From the NCBI GenBank assembly GCA_012931725.1, contig WHSA01001296.1, positions 1 to 64,000 of the forward strand: a stretch of 64,000 nt of DNA, read 5' to 3'. The notes under the pieces were generated by a model. The model was not told where the DNA came from. It saw only the letters and a program-made list of their open reading frames with translations, and did no database searches. Source of the DNA: Litsea cubeba. Taxonomy: Eukaryota > Streptophyta > Magnoliopsida > Laurales > Lauraceae. The translations under genes were made by a program, and so were the position numbers. Positions 53,727 to 62,577 of this stretch are shown here, piece by piece (position 1 is the stretch's first letter; each line of letters starts with the position of its first letter).

Positions 53727-53868
53727 GGTCGTCTTCTTCCTTTCTTGTTTCTGATTTCTTTTCGCCTTTGCCTTCACCTTTGATTTCTGCTCCGCTGCTC
53801 GAGATCTCTCTAGCGAGGAAGACCGTAGGACGTGCCCGGATCTGTTCTTGATTCGCCCCTTCGTCTCT

Positions 53869-53949
53869 GTAAGTTGCTTCGTGCCTCTGTCTGGTTTTTC
53901 TGGGGGTTTCGCGACTTCTAGGGTTTAACTTCGCTGTCACCCTTTTTAG
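53869..53949 (+). other. Probable 5'UTR intron of the antisense gene
   Basis: CTGTAAGTTGC donor at 53869 and a T-rich CACCCTTTTTAG acceptor ending at 53949, two bases before the ATG. 81 bp, near the plant minimum. Donor and acceptor are conserved in B although B has lost most of the gene. Confidence 0.55.
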
Positions 53950-53951
53950 AC

Positions 53952-54477
53952 ATGGGCACCCCTAGGTTTGAGCTAGATACTGAAGAGGGCATAGCCAGGT
54001 TTAGGGCCGCTTTCAGTATTCCGGAGGGAGTCCTCCTCAAGCCTGCGGACTCCGTCGATTATGCCACGCTTCGCTGGTCCTGCGGCTGGATGCCGTTCCC
54101 TCTGATCTCCGTGATCGAGGGCGGGGTCAGATTTCCTCTGCACCCCTTGCTTAGGGCCTGCCTTAGTGCCTGGTCTATTACCCCGTGCCAGCTGATGCCC
54201 AATGGCTATAAGGTCATCATGGGCACGGCGAAGCTGAATGAGATTTTGGGGACCAACCTGGGTGTCCATGATATCGAGGATACCTATGATATCTGCAAGG
54301 CTGGGGAAAGAAAATACTATCTCCGGGTGAAGCCGCAGCGAAGAGGCTTCGTCCTGGCCTTGGAGGATTCGAGTAAGAATGCCGAGGAAACTTTCTTCTG
54401 TGTGTCGGGGGACTGGGAGTTCGGCGCTGGCGAGAGCAGGAGGCTGATGGTCCCTCGTCGCCCCGGGACTGTCCCAA
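53952..54477 (+). CDS. Antisense extra gene, exon 1 (element C)
   Basis: Encodes MGTPRFELDTEEGIARFRAA and about 155 further residues, including the segments RWSCGWMPFPLISVIEGGVR, FPLHPLLRACLSAWSITPCQ and LMPNGYKVIMGTAKLNEILG. This domain is the one labelled putative gypsy-type transposase in many plant proteins; it lacks recognisable catalytic residues and its role is unknown. The exon ends one base into a codon at 54477 before GTAAAC. An unspliced reading would add 13 residues and stop at 54513-54515. Plant Tat elements are known to carry such antisense ORFs. Confidence 0.85.
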
Positions 54478-54558
54478 GTAAACACCGCTTCTTTTCTCTT
54501 ACTTGCTTTGCTTGATTTCAATGATGCCGAGCTGACACTCTTATTGTCTGTTGTGCAG
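54478..54558 (+). other. Intron 1 of the antisense gene
   Basis: 81 bp, GTAAAC ... TGTTGTGCAG, pyrimidine-rich before the acceptor. Removing it joins two frames without a stop. An alternative acceptor six bases further (AAGCAG) keeps the same frame. Confidence 0.75.
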
Positions 54559-55496
54559 AAGCAGGTGCGAGGCGACGCCGAGCTGCGAGTGAAGGCTGGA
54601 GGAAGAATGTCGACGACATCAACAAGGTCGAAAGATACAAGGGGCACGAGACCAGGTCGTCTTGGAAGCTGCTCGGGTATACGCCGAGGTACCGTGGCCA
54701 CTATAGGAGAACCGGAGTAGCCGTGGAGGACGAGGCGCATCCTGATTATCCCGCTGTCTCTGTTGCCGTGCCCGCCGGGATCCCTTTGACCGATCCTGCT
54801 GCGAGCCGAGCTGCGTCTGGCGCCGAGGCGTCCACCTCTAGTTCGGAGTTACCGAACCTGACGCAGATAGTGGACGCTTATTCGTCCGATCGGGAAGAGG
54901 GTATGGAGGGAAGCTCAAGGGCGCCCGTTGTCAAGGATCTGGCGGCCAAGTTCAGGCAAAGGTCTACCTCTTCTGCGACACCATCATCTGCCAGTACCCG
55001 CGCAGCTTCGGGCTCGGGGGGTGCTGGTGCCACTTCTTCTCCTACCCCTGCTCCGAGCGAGGGAGTGCGGCGACGCTCGCCGGATCGCCCGAGGGAGGGG
55101 TCCCCGCCCAGGAAGAAGTCCAAGGCGGGGGAGAAGGACTCGGGGGCTGAACAGCCTCCGAAGGGTAAAACTCCTGTGCGGGCCCCCGGAGTCAAGGCTC
55201 CAGCTGAGAAGAATGCGCCGTCCAGCAGGTCGACTAGCGGGGCGGCCCGCGAGCTCACCATCTCGGTAGGGCAAGGGTCCGGATCGGCTTCCGGACCTCG
55301 AATTGCCCCAGCGGCATGGAGACCGAGGATGGAGACGCAACCCGGTAAGCCTTTGAACGTCGAGGACCGGCTGCTGGGGAACGCCGACGTCATCAGAGCT
55401 CTCGCCAAAGCCTGCGCTCTGCCGCGAGACATGGAAATGCACGAGAAGTTTGATAACGAAAGCCTGATGGTCTCGGCGATCCAGGCTAATCTTCTG
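54559..55496 (+). CDS. Antisense extra gene, exon 2 (element C)
   Basis: After splicing the frame continues through a basic segment (GWRKNVDDINKVERYKGHET, SSWKLLGYTPRYRGHYRRTG) and into a long Ser/Pro/Ala-rich region with a nuclear-localisation-like cluster (RRRSPDRPREGSPPRKKSKA). The last part (NVEDRLLGNADVIRALAKAC, MEMHEKFDNESLMVSAIQAN) is more ordered. The exon ends in phase 0 at 55496. 938 bp without a stop in this frame, although the other frames contain stops. Confidence 0.8.
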
Positions 55497-55571
55497 GTAA
55501 GTGTTTTTAGCGCTCTTCTTCAAGTGGTTTAGCTCGACTGCTCCTGTTTGATTTACTTTTTCCCTTTGCAG
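55497..55571 (+). other. Intron 2 of the antisense gene
   Basis: 75 bp, GTAAGT ... CCCTTTGCAG, both consensus sites strong. It contains an in-frame TAG (55530-55532), so splicing is needed for the long product. Confidence 0.8.
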
Positions 55572-56423
55572 AATGTGCAAAGGCTCCTGACCGTGGTGGG
55601 GAGGAGTGACAGGAATGCCGCGAGGATCACTCAGCTGGAGTCTGAGAGGGAAAGGCTGAGGAAGGAGCTAGAAGAGCTGAGGAAGGGAATGGAAGGGCTA
55701 AAGAAGGCTAGCGCTGAAGAGACCGCTCGGTTGGCGTCGGCTCTGGTTGATGTTGCCGAACTCACGTCGAAAGCTAATCAGCTGAAAGGCGAGGTCTGGG
55801 CGAAGAACAAGAGGACCGCCGAGCTGGAGTCGGAACTGGCCAGATCAAGGTCTGAATCGGCGGCCGAGGGGACGAGGTTGCGCAGGGAAGTGCTGGCCGG
55901 GCGTGCTGAAATAGAGAAGTTGAAGACGGCGAATGCCGAGCTGGAAAAGGAGAAGGCTTCTCTACTGTCCGAGGCCCAATCCGCTTTCCAGAATGGGGTG
56001 GACCATGCCACGGAGCAGTATGAGAAGCAGGTGGAGGAAATCACCTCCATTCTGTTCGAGGAAGGATGCTTGGCCGTACTGAGGCGTGCGGGGGTTCCTG
56101 AAGACCACCCTGTCTATCGGGACTTGCCGAAGTATTCGGACCCGGCTCCTGAGCCGAGCCCCACTCCTTTGGCCGAAAGCGCCCCAGTCGAGGCCCCTGC
56201 AGTCGTTCCCGCTCCGGATGCCGCTCCAGTTGCTGTCGCGCCTGCCAGCGATGCCCTGGTCGAGCCCCTGGAGGGTACTTCTCCTGCCCCATCTGTCAGC
56301 GAGGCATCGGTCGCCGCCCCCGCTGTCAGCGAGGCATCGGGCACCGCTCCTGCTGCCGCGGCTGGTGCCGCCGGACCAGCCGAGACAGTGATCGACCTGG
56401 TGGAGTCGCCGAAGCCGCAGTAG
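55572..56423 (+). CDS. Antisense extra gene, exon 3 (element C)
   Basis: Starts NVQRLLTVVGRSDRNAARIT and runs into a coiled coil of about 150 residues (heptads in QLESERERLRKELEELRKGM, ELEKEKASLLSEAQSAF), then a conserved-looking block (FEEGCLAVLRRAGVPEDHPV) and an Ala/Pro/Val-rich tail ending PAETVIDLVESPKPQ. With exons 1 and 2 the product is about 771 residues. A coiled coil suggests multimerisation, and the basic cluster of exon 2 suggests nuclear entry; both are inference. A weak poly-A signal (TTAATGAAAA) lies near 56477. Confidence 0.82.
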   Translation, partial: NVQRLLTVVGRSDRNAARITQLESERERLRKELEELRKGMEGLKKASAEETARLASALVDVAELTSKANQLKGEVWAKNKRTAELESELARSRSESAAEGTRLRREVLAGRAEIEKLKTANAELEKEKASLLSEAQSAFQNGVDHATEQYEKQVEEITSILFEEGCLAVLRRAGVPEDHPVYRDLPKYSDPAPEPSPTPLAESAPVEAPAVVPAPDAAPVAVAPASDALVEPLEGTSPAPSVSEASVAAPAVSEASGTAPAAAAGAAGPAETVIDLVESPKPQ

Positions 56424-56805
56424 CCTTACCTTTCTTTTCTTGTAAATAGCTTTCGGGCCTGTAGTACTCTTTGCTTTTAATGAAAAATGGGGCTTCTTTA
56501 CTTGTGCGTTTTTCTCTGCATTTTTCTCTCTTTCGTTTCTGGGTGTGATATTGAATGCTTTTAATGTGATGCGTGACCCTAGAGAGAGTCGAACGGTCTT
56601 TGTAGCTATCTGTGCCGTTTCTCCGTATTCTGGGGACCATAAATAGCAGTAAGCATGGTGATAGGGCCGATGAGGGAAACGGGAGAACGTCTCCACGTGG
56701 AGCCATCAGGATCGCTGGTCATCAAACAGGAAGACGTGCGTCCAGCGTAACGCGTGGGAGACTTCGCCCCATAACTTCCTTCGAAGACCGGGCCCTCCTT
56801 CTTCC

Positions 56806-56814
56806 TATAAGTAG
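56806..56814 (+). promoter_or_regulatory. TATA box of a second antisense unit
   Basis: TATAAGTAG in CTTCCTATAAGTAGAGGTGG, about 380 bp after the first antisense gene. An AATAAA follows at 57525. Confidence 0.45.
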
Positions 56815-56887
56815 AGGTGGTAGGCTCGCCATGGGAGAGGAAAAGAAAAGAAATTAGGATAGCTTAATTCACATAGACGAAGGAGCC

Positions 56888-57499
56888 ATGTTCAGCAGAC
56901 ATTTGGAAATATTTGATCCGGGGGGAACCCCTGCGCCTGAGGACGGCTCTCTCCGAGGGGGGAGGCCCGTCGTGGTCTGCGCACTCTCTAAAGGAGTTCC
57001 CCGTGGACCACGCGCTCTCTGAACGAGGGTCCATGGCCAACCGTCCCTGGTCTGGTTGCAGGGGAGTCTTCTGCAACTGTGGGATGGTGGCGCCCTCTGC
57101 GTCCGGCGGTCCTGCAGGGTCCTGCGTGACAACGCGCTCCCTGCGAGCCCCCTGCGGTATATCAGGACCGCGGAGCTGAGGGTGGGATTGAGGCCCCGCT
57201 GGACTGAGGGGCTCTTCAAACTTCGGTTGGTCTCACTGACCGGAGGGTGTTGAAGAGCTCAGCGAGGTCCAGGGCCTCCGAACTGGAGGGGCTCTACAAT
57301 GCTTTGGTCTGACCAACCAAAGCGTATTGTAGAGCTCAGTGAAATTCAGGATCCCTCAGAACCTCCAAGCAGCGGACCAGAGTCTTCGAGCCTGCAGCCT
57401 GAAGAGTCGGTGAAGATCAGAGCCTCCCAATCTTTGTTTCTTTTTCTGTTTTTAGAGGACTGCGAGCCTCCTTTCTATATTTTGCTTTCTTTTCTGTAA
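56888..57499 (+). pseudogene. Decayed ORF of the second antisense unit
   Basis: From ATG 56888 (MFSRHLEIFDPGGTPAPEDG) one frame stays open for 204 codons except for two TGA codons at 57020-57022 and 57251-57253; both could derive from CGA by C-to-T change. The frame ends at 57497-57499, 25 bp before AATAAA. A short upstream ORF (MGEEKKRN) precedes it. I recognise no domain. It may be a decayed small protein gene or a non-coding RNA with a chance frame in GC-rich DNA. Confidence 0.35.
57206..57352 (+). repeat. Two tandem diverged stem-loops
   Basis: Unit 1: GGCTCTTCAA (57210-57219) pairs with TTGAAGAGCTC (57250-57260). Unit 2: GCTCTACAATGCTTTGGT (57291-57308) pairs with ACCAAAGCGTATTGTAGAGC (57316-57335) with a two-base bulge. 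Both are preceded by GAGGGGCTCT-type sequence and followed by AGAGCTCAG(C/T)GA, so they are duplicates of one hairpin. Confidence 0.75.
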
Positions 57500-57524
57500 T
57501 CCTTGTAATGGAGTAATTACAATG

Positions 57525-57530
57525 AATAAA
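57525..57530 (+). terminator. Poly-A signal of the second antisense unit
   Basis: AATAAA in ACAATGAATAAAAAAGAAG, preceded by TTGTAATGG-type sequence usual in plant 3' ends. Confidence 0.45.
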
Positions 57531-57534
57531 AAAG

Positions 57535-57814
57535 AAGAGTTTTGTGATCACTCGATCTTGTTACAGTGTTTTTGTATTGTTTTCTTTTCTACTTTCTTCA
57601 CACTGTTTTGTAACACTTGTATTTCTGTGCTGCTTTTTTTCACTTCAGTGCTTGCACTGCTCTTTCTTTCTTAAAAACTGACCTTGGCCGAAATGGCTAG
57701 CATTGGCCTAGACGAACTGTCTTGCGTCGAAGTGGATCCAGAATCCCGCTGGTCTCGGCTGTGTGAGCATGAGTTCGGCAACGGTCTTTGAGGGGTGTAC
57801 AAACCCGGAACTTA
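57535..57814. other. Spacer between second antisense unit and minisatellite
   Basis: No ORF. 57618-57814 aligns with B from the antisense-gene deletion point to the array, which fixes the right breakpoint of that deletion. Confidence 0.6.
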
Positions 57815-58227
57815 AGGAAATGACTGAGTGTTCGAACTCGAAGCCTTTTCCAGGGCGGTAGACCCAGGGCTTTAGGAAACGACTGAGTGTATGAACTCGA
57901 AGCCTTTTCCAGGGCGGTAGACCCGGAGCTTTAGGAAATGACTGAGTGTATGAACTCGAAGCCTTTTCCAGGGCGGCGGACCCGGAGCTTTAGGAAACGA
58001 CTGAGTGTATGAACTCGAAGCCTTTTCCAGCGCGGTGGACCCGGAGCTTTAGGAAACGACTGAGCGTCCGAGCTCGAAGCCTTTTCCAGGGCGGTAGACC
58101 CGGAGCTTTAGGAAATGACTGAGTGTATGAACTCGAAGCCTTTTCCAGGGTGGTGGACCCGGAGCTTTAGGAAACGACTGAGCGTCCGAGCTCGAAGCCT
58201 TTTCCAGGGCGGTACACCCAGAGCTGC
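57815..58227. repeat. 59 bp minisatellite, 7 copies, element C
   Basis: Units start AGGAAA(C/T)GACTGAG at 57815, 57874, 57933, 57992, 58051, 58110 and 58169, exactly 59 bp apart. They match the reverse complement of the 79 bp B unit, minus about 20 bp corresponding to GTGGGATAAAACCCTGAC in B. The array lies between the convergent ends of pol and the antisense units. Confidence 0.95.
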
Positions 58228-58305
58228 CGGAGTCAGTCAAAGAGAGATGACAGATTGATGACAGGGCGAAAGCTGCTTTCATTGATTCTGAGATTCATTA
58301 CATCT

Positions 58306-61300
58306 TTAGAAATAGAACTTCTTTAAGTGGGATGCATTCCACGGCCTCGGCAGTGGCTTGCCCTCTAAGTCCTCGAGCTTGTAGGCTGATCTTCCTGCCA
58401 GTGAGACTACCCTGAACGGGCCATGCCAGTTCGGGGCCAGCTTCCCTTCGTTTGGTTCTTTGTCGGCTGGCAGGGTCTTTTTTAGCACTAGCTCTCCCAC
58501 GGAGAAACTTCTTTCTCTGACATTTTGATTGTATGCCCTGGCCAGCCGCTGCTGATAGTCAGTCAGTCGCAGGGCTGCTGCTTCTCGGCGCTCGTCTGCC
58601 AGCTCCAGCTCCATTACCAGGTTCGTCTCATTTCGGCCTTGGTCGACCAGCTCTGTCCTCAGGGTGGGAAGGCTGATTTCTAAAGGAGTGACCGCCTCCA
58701 TCCCGTAGGCCAGAGAGAAAGGTGTCGCCGAGGTGGACCTCCTTGGAGTTGTTCTGTATGCCCATAGCACGCTCGGAAGCTCTTCTACCCATCTTCCCTT
58801 TGCCTTGTCCAGTCGCTTCTTCAGGCCGTCCAGGATCACTTTGTTAGAGATTTCGGCCTGGCCATTACTCTGCGGATATGCCGGAGTGGAGTAATGGTTT
58901 CTGATACCGTGCTCTTGGCATAAGTCTTTGAAGGACTTGGAGTCGAACTTGGTCCCGTTGTCCGAAATCAGGGTCCTGGGGATGCCGAACCTCGTTAGGA
59001 TGTTTTTCCAAACGAAGTTCCTGGAGTCCCTGTCCGTGATGTAGGACAACGGTTCAGCTTCTATCCATTTTGTGAAGTAGACTGTAGCGACTGTCAGCCA
59101 TCTCTTGTTCCCTGGAGCTCGGTAGAGAGGCCCCACAATGTCCAGGCCCCATTGAGCGAAGGGCCATGGACTAGAGAGGGGACTCAGATCTTGCGCTGGC
59201 TGATGGAGAGAGTGGGAGAACTTCTGGCATTTCTCGCATTTCCTGGCGTACACCTGCGCGTCCTTCTGCATGTAGGGCCACCAGTAGCCCTGGCTTATAG
59301 CCTTGTAGGCCAGTGATCGACCTCCTATGTGACTGCCGCAGATTCCTTCGTGGATCTCATACAGGAAGTCGTCCACCTTGCTCGAGTGGACGCATTGGAG
59401 GTATGGACCTGTGAAGGATTTCCTATAGAGTTTGCCTTCGGGAGAGAGCCAGAATCGAGCTGCCTTGAGTCTGATTCGGTGGGCTTCAGTCTTGTCCTCG
59501 GGGAGCTGATCGTCCTTTAAGTAAGCAATGATCGGGTCCATCCAGCTTGGGCCGAGGTCAGCACAGAGGACAAGCCGAGATGAACGGAGTTCTAGGCTTG
59601 ATCTTGATATCGACCCAACCTCGACGGTCCTTTTCTTTCCGGCTTCGACGGCGGAGGCTAGGCTGGCGAGCGCGTCAGAGTGCGTGTTGGTGTCTCGGGA
59701 TACCCGTCTGACCTCGGCTTTCTGGAAATGAGACAGCAGTTTTTTCGCCAGGGCTAAGTAGGCCGCCATCCTGTAGTCCCTGGCCTGGTAGTCTCCAGCG
59801 AGCTGGCCAGTTACCAGTTGAGAATCGCTGAAGATCACCAGGTGCTGGGCTCCGAGGATCTGGGCGCTGTTCAACCCTACTATCAGTGCTTCATACTCTG
59901 CCTCATTGTTTGTTGCTTTGAAGTCCAAGGTGAAAGCCTGCTCTATGACCAGACCCTCTGGCGATTGGAGGACTATGCCGGCGCCAGCTCTCTTAGAGGT
60001 GGACGATCCGTCGACAAAGATTTTCCATGCCGAGGCGGGAGACTGTTCGACCTCGGTCACTTCTGGCTCATGCCCTGTGCCCCCCAGTGCCGTGCCGAGC
60101 TGGGCCGGAGCCGGGTTGGGCGAAACGAATTCGACGATGAAGTCTGCCAGAATCTGGGCTTTGATCGTAGTTCGGGGACGGTACTGTATATCATATTGCC
60201 CCAGTTCAACTGCCCACTTTGATATTCGCCCTGAAAAGTCAGCCTTTTTGAATATTGAACGGAGTGGATGCTCCATGATTACCATAATGGTGTGGGATTG
60301 GAAATAATGGGAGAGCTTGCGGGAGGCACTGACGAGAGCCAACGCGAGCTTTTCCAATAGAAGGTACCTGGTCTCGGCATCGAGCAGGGTCTTGCTCGTG
60401 TAATAAATTGGTTTTTGAACTCCCTCGTCCTCCCTGATGAGGACGGAGCTCACTGCGTGATCCGAGACCGCAAGATATAAATACAAAACCTCCCCCCGAG
60501 TTGGGGTGGAGAGTAAGGGTGGTGACGACAGATAAATTTTGAGCGCGGCCAACGCCTGGTCGCACTCAGGAGTCCACTGGAATTTTAAATTTTTCTTTAG
60601 AAGCTGAAAGAAAGGCCTGCACTTATCTGATGACCGGCTAGTGAAGCGCTTGAGTGCTGCAGCCATTCCTGTGAGCTTCTGGACTTCTTTCGTGGTAGAG
60701 GGGCTCAGAATGCCCTGGATCGCGGTGATCTGGTCTAGATTGGCCTCTATCCCCCTCCGCGTTACCAAGCTGCCGAGGAACTTTCCAGAGGCTACGCCGA
60801 AGGCGCACTTGGAAGCATTTAGCTTGAGCTTGTATGCGCGAAGGACGTCGAAGACTTGGCCGAGATCCGCCAGGTGGTCGCTGGAGTGCACTGATTTGAC
60901 GACCATGTCGTCGATGTACACCTCTACCGTTCGGCCGAGGTGAGCCTGGAACATCTTTGTCACGAGGCGCTGATAGGTCGCCCCCGCGTTCTTTAGCCCG
61001 AAGGGCATTACCTTGTAGCAGTAAGTGCCGCGGGGGGTTATGAATGACATTTTCTCCTCCTCAGGCTCGTGTAGTGGAATCTGGTGGTAGCCTCTGTAGG
61101 CGTCGAGGAAACTCATCCGGTCATGGCCAGTGGTGGCGTCGATCATTTGATCAATCTTTGGAAGGGGGAAACTGTCTTTAGGGCAGGCCCTGTTCAAGTC
61201 AGTGAAGTCCACGCACACCCTCCATTTACCAGTTTTCTTTTTAACCACCACCGTATTGGCCAGCCAGACCGGGTACTGGACTTCCCGGACGGCTCCTGCC

Positions 61301-61602
61301 TTCAGTAGTTTGTCGACCTCTTCGACGACCGCGTCTGTCTGCTGCAGCCCTGTCCTTCGGGCCCTCTGCGCTACTGGTTTGTGGCTGGGGTCCACATTTA
61401 ACTTGTGGCACATGACCTCGGGGTCGACCCCAGGCATTTCGCTTGGGCTCCAAGCAAAGACATCGACGTTCTGCAATAGGAACCTTGAGAGCTCGGCTCT
61501 CTCCTCGTCTGGCAGCTGGGTGCCGATCAGGAAGAACCTATCTGGGTCTGCCGAGTTCAGCCTGACCTCGGCCAGGTCCTCAATGCTTTTCTTCTCGGGG
61601 TC
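58306..61602 (-). CDS. pol: RT, dual RNase H and integrase of element C
   Basis: An uninterrupted frame; from Met 61476 it has 1056 codons. RT: FLDAYRGYHQIP, MPFGLKNAGATYQRL, YIDD at residues 187-190. RNase H 1 about 300-425; RNase H 2 about 485-610 with Asp489, Glu527, Asp551 and Asp601 all present. Integrase: H-H-C-C domain about 700-760, DDE residues Asp779 (GLDIVGP), Asp839 (SDNGTKF) and Glu875 (QAEISN). It ends RPWNASHLKKFYF with no chromodomain. All polymerase and integrase residues I checked are intact. Upstream it is the same frame as protease, separated by TGA 61603-61605. Confidence 0.93.
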   Translation of the reverse strand, partial: DPEKKSIEDLAEVRLNSADPDRFFLIGTQLPDEERAELSRFLLQNVDVFAWSPSEMPGVDPEVMCHKLNVDPSHKPVAQRARRTGLQQTDAVVEEVDKLLKAGAVREVQYPVWLANTVVVKKKTGKWRVCVDFTDLNRACPKDSFPLPKIDQMIDATTGHDRMSFLDAYRGYHQIPLHEPEEEKMSFITPRGTYCYKVMPFGLKNAGATYQRLVTKMFQAHLGRTVEVYIDDMVVKSVHSSDHLADLGQVFDVLRAYKLKLNASKCAFGVASGKFLGSLVTRRGIEANLDQITAIQGILSPSTTKEVQKLTGMAAALKRFTSRSSDKCRPFFQLLKKNLKFQWTPECDQALAALKIYLSSPPLLSTPTRGEVLYLYLAVSDHAVSSVLIREDEGVQKPIYYTSKTLLDAETRYLLLEKLALALVSASRKLSHYFQSHTIMVIMEHPLRSIFKKADFSGRISKWAVELGQYDIQYRPRTTIKAQILADFIVEFVSPNPAPAQLGTALGGTGHEPEVTEVEQSPASAWKIFVDGSSTSKRAGAGIVLQSPEGLVIEQAFTLDFKATNNEAEYEALIVGLNSAQILGAQHLVIFSDSQLVTGQLAGDYQARDYRMAAYLALAKKLLSHFQKAEVRRVSRDTNTHSDALASLASAVEAGKKRTVEVGSISRSSLELRSSRLVLCADLGPSWMDPIIAYLKDDQLPEDKTEAHRIRLKAARFWLSPEGKLYRKSFTGPYLQCVHSSKVDDFLYEIHEGICGSHIGGRSLAYKAISQGYWWPYMQKDAQVYARKCEKCQKFSHSLHQPAQDLSPLSSPWPFAQWGLDIVGPLYRAPGNKRWLTVATVYFTKWIEAEPLSYITDRDSRNFVWKNILTRFGIPRTLISDNGTKFDSKSFKDLCQEHGIRNHYSTPAYPQSNGQAEISNKVILDGLKKRLDKAKGRWVEELPSVLWAYRTTPRRSTSATPFSLAYGMEAVTPLEISLPTLRTELVDQGRNETNLVMELELADERREAAALRLTDYQQRLARAYNQNVRERSFSVGELVLKKTLPADKEPNEGKLAPNWHGPFRVVSLAGRSAYKLEDLEGKPLPRPWNASHLKKFYF

Positions 61603-62577
61603 TCAGCCGATTTCATCTAGGCCTTTCTCGAATTCGGCGAGGTTGACGCGCTCTGGCTCTTTCTCTGCCGGGACCGCGGCCAGCATGCACTGCCTAGCTT
61701 GCTGCTGATCTCCCTCCACTGTGACCACTTCCATTTTGCCCTCTTTGCTCTCGAATACAAACTTCAGCTTCTGGTGGAGGGAAGAGGGGACCACTTCCAA
61801 TTTGTGGAGCCACGTTCTGCCCAAGATGACGTTGTAGGGAGAAGGGGCGTCCACGACCAGGAAGTCGGCCAACACAGAGGCTCCGTCGACTCGGGTTTCC
61901 AGGGTGATCCTACCCTTGGGATAGACTAGCATGGTGGACAACCCTAGCAAGGGTGCATGGACCTTCGTGAGGTCTGCTTCCGAGAGGTTCATTTTCTTGA
62001 AGCACTCGTAGTAGAGGACCTCGGAAGAGCTGCCGGAGTTGACGAGAATCCTCTTTACGGTAAAGTCCCTTAGCTTCATCGTGAGGAGCAGGGGGTCGTT
62101 GTGAGGAAGCTGGATTCCCTCTAGATCTTTATCTGAGAATGAGATCGTGGGTCGGTCGCGGCGAGCTCTTTTGGATACCAGTCCGAGCTCGGCTTTCATC
62201 ACCTCCTTCCCATGCGACGCTCGCCTGGCCTCGGCACGGGCCCGCGAGCCTCCATGAGACGAGGGAGAGGGAACTGAGGACGCCAGATGGATCACGTTAA
62301 TGATTTTTTCGGAATCCTCACTGTCTGGATCCCGAGCCGCGCTCTGGTGAACTCGGCCCTCGCTGCCACCGGCATCTTCTGCCTTGATGAACTCTGGAAT
62401 GTGGCCTTCGCTGGCTAGCTTCTCCAGGTACCACCTCAGAGACTTGCAGTCCTCGTTCTTGTGTCCGTTACCTTTGTGGTAGGAGCAGTAGAGCTTGCTT
62501 CGGCTGCCGCAGGTGGGCTCATTCCTTAAGGGCAGAGGCCACTTGAAGAACGGCTTGGTGTTTATCTTGCTCAGGAT
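61603..62577 (-). pseudogene. Aspartic protease region of element C
   Basis: The active site reads ILVNSGSSSEVLY: the catalytic Asp codon (62038-62040, GAC in B) is AAC, Asn. The second half (PYNVILGRTWLHKLEVVPSS) is normal. The zinc finger CSYHKGNGHKNEDC, about 62470-62515, lies upstream in the same frame. TGA at 61603-61605 is one C-to-T step from CGA. An Asn here should abolish cleavage, so this copy could not mature its own particles. Confidence 0.9.

Noticed and set aside
54984..55580. Long minus-strand frames over exon 2 of the antisense gene
   Set aside because: Mirror frames of a GC-rich coding exon; they have no domain and cross the exon border.
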